The notes beneath the pieces were generated by a model. It did no database searches. It saw only the letters and a program-made list of their open reading frames with translations, and was not told the origin of the DNA. A program made the translations under genes and the position numbers. A stretch of 44,816 nt of DNA from Bacillus proteolyticus (GTDB lineage Bacteria; Bacillota; Bacilli; Bacillales; Bacillaceae_G): the NCBI RefSeq assembly GCF_001884065.1, contig NZ_MACH01000019.1, positions 1 to 44,816 on the forward strand. The letters are read 5' to 3'. Of the stretch, positions 42,029-44,816 are shown piece by piece (positions within the stretch are counted from its first letter, which is position 1; each line of letters starts with the position of its first letter).

Positions 42029-43375
42029 TTAAATAAATAAGAAACACAGACTAATGATAAATCCTGCATAAAGTAAATTAACAACACAAAATCCCATAAT
42101 ATCACGAGCGCCTAAACCAGCTATTGCTAATGCCGGTAATGCCCAGAAAGGTTGAATTAAATTTGTCCAAGCATCGCCCCATGCAATTGCCATCGCTGTT
42201 TTCGCAGCAGGTACACCAAGTTCAGCGCCAGCTGGAATCATAATTGGTGCTTGCACAGCCCATTGTCCGCCTCCAGATGGAACGAAAATATTAACAATTC
42301 CAGCACTTAAAAATGTAAAGAGCGGGAATGTGGTTTCATTTGAAATGCTAATAAAGAAAGTAGAAATAGCTCCTCCAAGCGAAAGCCCTTCACTATTTAC
42401 TCCAATCATCATCCCCATAATTCCGGCATAGAACGGAAACTGAAGTAAAATACCAGAAGCGCTCTTTGTTGAGTCAGAGAAAGCGCGAATATATTGAATC
42501 GGAGTACGGTGGAAAATAAGACCCGCAATTAATAACATAAAAATAACGATATCAAGTGTAAGGTTAAAGCCTTTCGTACTAAAATAGTTAAAAATATAAA
42601 TAAGACCTAATAGCCCGATGCAAAGTGTAATAATCATACTATTTTCCATTTTTTCAGCGAATGTTTTTTGCTCTACTTCTTGAGCAGCAGCCTCTTCATG
42701 GAACACGCTAGGGTCTACTGTAATCGTATGTTTTTCATCTGGATGCATTGCTTTATTAATGAGAGGCATCGTAATTAAAAAGATAATGACTGGAACGAGA
42801 GCGTATGGTGAGAATAACGTTTCTGTTATTGGAATCGCTTCTTTAATACTTCCAGCTGTCGTTTTAATTAACGTTTCACCGCCTGTTGCTAACGTAAGAG
42901 GGATAGAAGCAGAAAGGCCTGCATGCCAAATGAGAAATCCGGAGTAAGAAGAAGCGATTGCTAACCTATAATCTAATCCTTCTAACTGTCTTGCCACTTC
43001 TTTTGCATATAAAACAGAGACAACAATACCAAATCCCCAGTTTATGTATGCTCCTAGTAAACTTACAATTGAAATTGCGATAATACCTTGGCCATTCGTT
43101 TTCGGTAGTTTTGCTGCTTTCGTTAACCCTTTTTTAATAAGAGGGGCATTTGCTAAAGCAGATCCCGTCACGAGTACAAGAGCCATTTGCATAGAAAAGG
43201 CAAGAAGTCCCCAAATTCCATTGCCCCAATGCGTAATCATTTCTACCGGTGTTTGGTGCGTTGCAAACATGCCGAAGAAGATAACGAAAACAGTTAATAA
43301 GCATGATAAAATAAACGGTTCTGGCAAGAAACGCTGCACAAGGGCAACACATCCATTTGTAAATGAACGAAACAA
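42029..43375 (-). CDS. atoE: AtoE-type short-chain fatty acid transporter
   Basis: This 448-residue membrane protein has about 12-14 hydrophobic segments. Typical AtoE stretches are present: ITHWGNGIWGLLAFSMQMAL, LGAYINWGFGIVVSVLYAKE, WHAGLSASIPLTLAT, NIFVPSGGGQWAVQAPI and WGDAWTNLIQPFWALP. It is expected to import acetoacetate, butyrate or similar acids. The start is TTG 43375, ten bases after AAGGAGG. No catabolic ato genes are adjacent. Inverted bcr1 copies (41860 and 43405) bracket it. Confidence 0.9.
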   Translation of the reverse strand: MFRSFTNGCVALVQRFLPEPFILSCLLTVFVIFFGMFATHQTPVEMITHWGNGIWGLLAFSMQMALVLVTGSALANAPLIKKGLTKAAKLPKTNGQGIIAISIVSLLGAYINWGFGIVVSVLYAKEVARQLEGLDYRLAIASSYSGFLIWHAGLSASIPLTLATGGETLIKTTAGSIKEAIPITETLFSPYALVPVIIFLITMPLINKAMHPDEKHTITVDPSVFHEEAAAQEVEQKTFAEKMENSMIITLCIGLLGLIYIFNYFSTKGFNLTLDIVIFMLLIAGLIFHRTPIQYIRAFSDSTKSASGILLQFPFYAGIMGMMIGVNSEGLSLGGAISTFFISISNETTFPLFTFLSAGIVNIFVPSGGGQWAVQAPIMIPAGAELGVPAAKTAMAIAWGDAWTNLIQPFWALPALAIAGLGARDIMGFCVVNLLYAGFIISLCFLFI

Positions 43376-43404
43376 AATAAATCAACCTCCTTATGTATGT
43401 TCAT

Positions 43405-43468
43405 CCCGCTATTTGCGGGCTAATAATCAGTGGGGGATGAACAAACCCCCACTGATTAAAGTTTCACT
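43405..43468 (+). repeat. short bcr1 repeat
   Basis: CCCGCTATTTGCGGGCTAAT runs directly into AATCAGTGGGGG...CCCCCACTGATT and AAAGTTTCACT. The middle block is missing, giving about 64 bases. Flanks are TTCAT (43400-43404) and TGTAT (43468-43472), poor matches to a TTTAT duplication. Confidence 0.82.
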
Positions 43469-43671
43469 GTATTACAATATTCGAGGTTGTTTGAGTAATA
43501 TTCTTTAATATATAGAAAATTCAGATTTTTAAGGTGGTTGTCATAATGTCTAGGTAGATTGATATTTTATATTGAAATGTTATTTCATTTTGAACTGAAA
43601 TTGAAAAGAATGCTCTATATACAAGGGAAAGAGGTGGTCATAGACGAATATGTCCATCAAATTACAGTTTA

Positions 43672-43821
43672 CCCCGCTATTTGCGAGCAGTAAAACTCCT
43701 ACCTCGAAATTCGGCGAATGCTAGGAAGTTAGGCGGGAGATAACTGCCCGTAAACGCCCGATTGGTGCGGGCTAATAATCAGTGGGGGATGGACAAAACC
43801 CCCACTGATTAAAGTTTCACT
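43672..43821 (+). repeat. bcr1 repeat, full length
   Basis: This is the best full copy, about 150 bases: CCCCGCTATTTGCGAGCAG, AATTCGGCGAATG, AAGTTAGGCGGGAGATAACT, CGCCCGATTGGTGCGGGC, then the AATCAGTGGGGG hairpin and AAAGTTTCAC. It serves here as the reference for the other copies. Flanks TTTAC and TGTAT are only loosely related to TTTAT. Confidence 0.9.
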
Positions 43822-43943
43822 GTATGTAAGAGCCAGATTATTGAAGAAGGATATCAGCTATTTTTAACGAATTCTGAATTACAAACAAACTTTATCAAAA
43901 GTGGTGAGATAATATAGAGAATAAAACAAATTTCTTTTTGGAT

Positions 43944-44720
43944 ATGAAAATGGAAAAATATATAGTTAGCAAGCTTCGGAGCGCTGGTTGTGTTTTCGCA
44001 GAAGATGAGACCCGGTTACTTATTTCAGAGGCACTAACTTCAGAGGACCTTATGGAAATGGTAGAAATGCGAGTCAACGGTTTACCTCTGGAATACGTTG
44101 TTGGATATACGGAGTTCTGTGGTTTACGAGTAGAAGTGGATCGAGGCATTTTTGTACCGCGTAAACGTACCGAGTTCCTTGTTCATCAAACAGAGGCGTT
44201 GTCACGTTCTAGCGATATCATTGTTGACCTATGTTGTGGGTCAGGTGCTGTGGGTGCAGCACTGGCAGCAACTTTGGGACGAGTTGAATTGTATTCTGTT
44301 GATATTGACCCTATCGCAGTACAATGCGCTAGCCGTAATGTAACGAATTTTGGCGGTCATGCTTTTGAAGGTGACTTGTATAAAGCTCTACCAGACTCAC
44401 TTAAGGGCCATGTAAATATCCTAGTTGCGAACGTACCTTACGTTCCTACCGAAATAATAAAGTTTCTCCCCCGGGAGGCACGCCTATATGAACCAAATGT
44501 GACGCTTGACGGGGGGGAGGATGGTCTTAACATTCTGCGAAGAGTCGCAGAAGAAGCTTTACTCTGGTTAGCTTTGGATGGACATCTTTTGATAGAGACG
44601 AGCGAAGTTCAGGCACCCCAGGCTTTTGAAATCTTTGCTGGTGCTGGGCTTAGCACAAAAGTCGCTAGAAATAAGGAACTGGACGCTACTGTCATTATCG
44701 GTTCTAATTCTAGCTGTTAG
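43944..44720 (+). CDS. PrmC-related protein N5-glutamine methyltransferase
   Basis: This 258-residue SAM-dependent methyltransferase has a PrmC-like N-terminal helical domain (VNGLPLEYVVGYTEFCGLRV), motif I VDLCCGSGAVGAAL, post-I YSVDIDP and NVPYVP in place of the usual NPPY. DGGEDGLNILRRV is conserved in the PrmC-related group of putative glutamine methyltransferases (TIGR03704 by memory). The Asn of NPPY is kept, and the Pro next to it is Val. The start is ATG 43944 or 43950, and no good ribosome site precedes either. Its GC content is clearly above its neighbours, suggesting recent transfer. Confidence 0.82.
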   Translation: MKMEKYIVSKLRSAGCVFAEDETRLLISEALTSEDLMEMVEMRVNGLPLEYVVGYTEFCGLRVEVDRGIFVPRKRTEFLVHQTEALSRSSDIIVDLCCGSGAVGAALAATLGRVELYSVDIDPIAVQCASRNVTNFGGHAFEGDLYKALPDSLKGHVNILVANVPYVPTEIIKFLPREARLYEPNVTLDGGEDGLNILRRVAEEALLWLALDGHLLIETSEVQAPQAFEIFAGAGLSTKVARNKELDATVIIGSNSSC

Positions 44721-44791
44721 AGTAAATAGGCATTATTCAATGAATATAATTAATCCCTACAAGGGGGCGAATCCGTAAAAAGTGCACCTCC

Positions 44792-44816
44792 GATTGTTAG
44801 ACTGTGTCTAATAATC
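44792..44816. repeat. inverted repeat cut by the window end
   Basis: GATTGTTAGAC and GTCTAATAATC pair around TGT (one G-U pair). The bases before the first arm (AAAAAGTGCACCTCC) may pair with sequence beyond 44816. It is probably a strong terminator or the end of an insertion sequence; the window does not show which. Confidence 0.45.

Larger units (their letters stand above)
43376..43943. other. repeat-rich intergenic stretch
   Basis: Two bcr1 copies (43405-43468 and 43672-43821, same orientation) make up much of this region. Between and after them I see AT-rich sequence, with a three-codon frame at about 43545 that is not credible. No promoter for the methyltransferase could be placed with confidence. 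Confidence 0.5.

Noticed and set aside
22749-43821. bcr1 copies as ordinary intrinsic terminators
   Set aside because: Their GTGGGGG/CCCCCAC hairpins lack a following T run and the copies share long sequence blocks beyond the stem, so they are repeats first; a terminator effect remains possible.

Overview
The window is low-GC Firmicute DNA, almost certainly a chromosome of the Bacillus cereus group (B. cereus, thuringiensis or anthracis). The evidence is strong GGAGG-type ribosome sites, frequent TTG and GTG starts, Gram-positive leader RNAs (T-box, S-box, purine riboswitch), an LPXTG wall protein and at least six copies plus one decayed copy of a dispersed element that I recognise as bcr1, a repeat known from this group. 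It reads as an ordinary accessory-rich chromosomal stretch, not a prophage, plasmid or island with integration genes.

Layout. 1-1.2 kb: the start of a Gly-rich gene and a broken small gene. 0.95-2.2 kb: a T-box leader and a tryptophanyl-tRNA synthetase. 2.3-5.0 kb: a small ROK-repressor regulon with three near-identical 24-bp operators, an acetyltransferase gene gutted by an internal deletion, an MFS transporter and the ROK regulator. 5.0-12.5 kb: single genes (VOC protein, DUF2651, Nudix, DUF2785, GNAT, unknown, tyrosine phosphatase, APH kinase, HAD phosphatase, and an XRE/DUF3796 pair). 12.7-16.2 kb: an ABC-2 exporter and a frameshifted SDR gene. 16.5-24.2 kb: envelope proteins, a secreted alkaline phosphatase, a short pyruvate kinase without its C-terminal domain, DUF1292, and a second-type histidyl-tRNA synthetase preceded by what looks like a classical His leader-peptide attenuator. 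24.5-28.5 kb: YbaK, and a divergent LysR / flavin oxidoreductase-EamA exporter pair. 29-31.4 kb: a guanine-type riboswitch, a lipoprotein nucleosidase and a secreted endonuclease I. 31.6 kb: an RraA-like protein. 32.6-38.6 kb: a surface-capture and uptake locus (LPXTG protein with DUF4430 plus a toroid-like domain, DUF4430 lipoprotein, EcfT, fused EcfA, EcfS). 38.7-41.9 kb: YwiC-like protein, an orphan S-box before a small winged-helix-like protein, an unexplained multi-hairpin region, a SWIM protein and a quinone reductase. 42-44.8 kb: AtoE short-chain fatty-acid transporter bracketed by bcr1 copies, then a PrmC-like methyltransferase of clearly higher GC.

How the parts fit. The ECF locus looks like one pathway: wall-anchored binder, membrane-anchored binder, then a dedicated energy-coupling importer. 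The DUF4430 plus alpha-toroid combination recalls transcobalamin/intrinsic factor, so a corrinoid is the best substrate guess. The secreted nuclease, secreted alkaline phosphatase and riboswitch-controlled lipoprotein nucleosidase could together release nucleobases outside the cell. The TrpRS and HisRS genes both look like auxiliary synthetases, each with its own amino-acid-sensing leader.

The best candidates for something not well described are the hisS leader-peptide attenuator with its active-site-divergent HisRS, the unclassified leader before the DUF4430/ECF locus, the orphan S-box gene, and the hairpin cluster at 40.3-40.5 kb. No database search was possible; family names rest on motif recognition.
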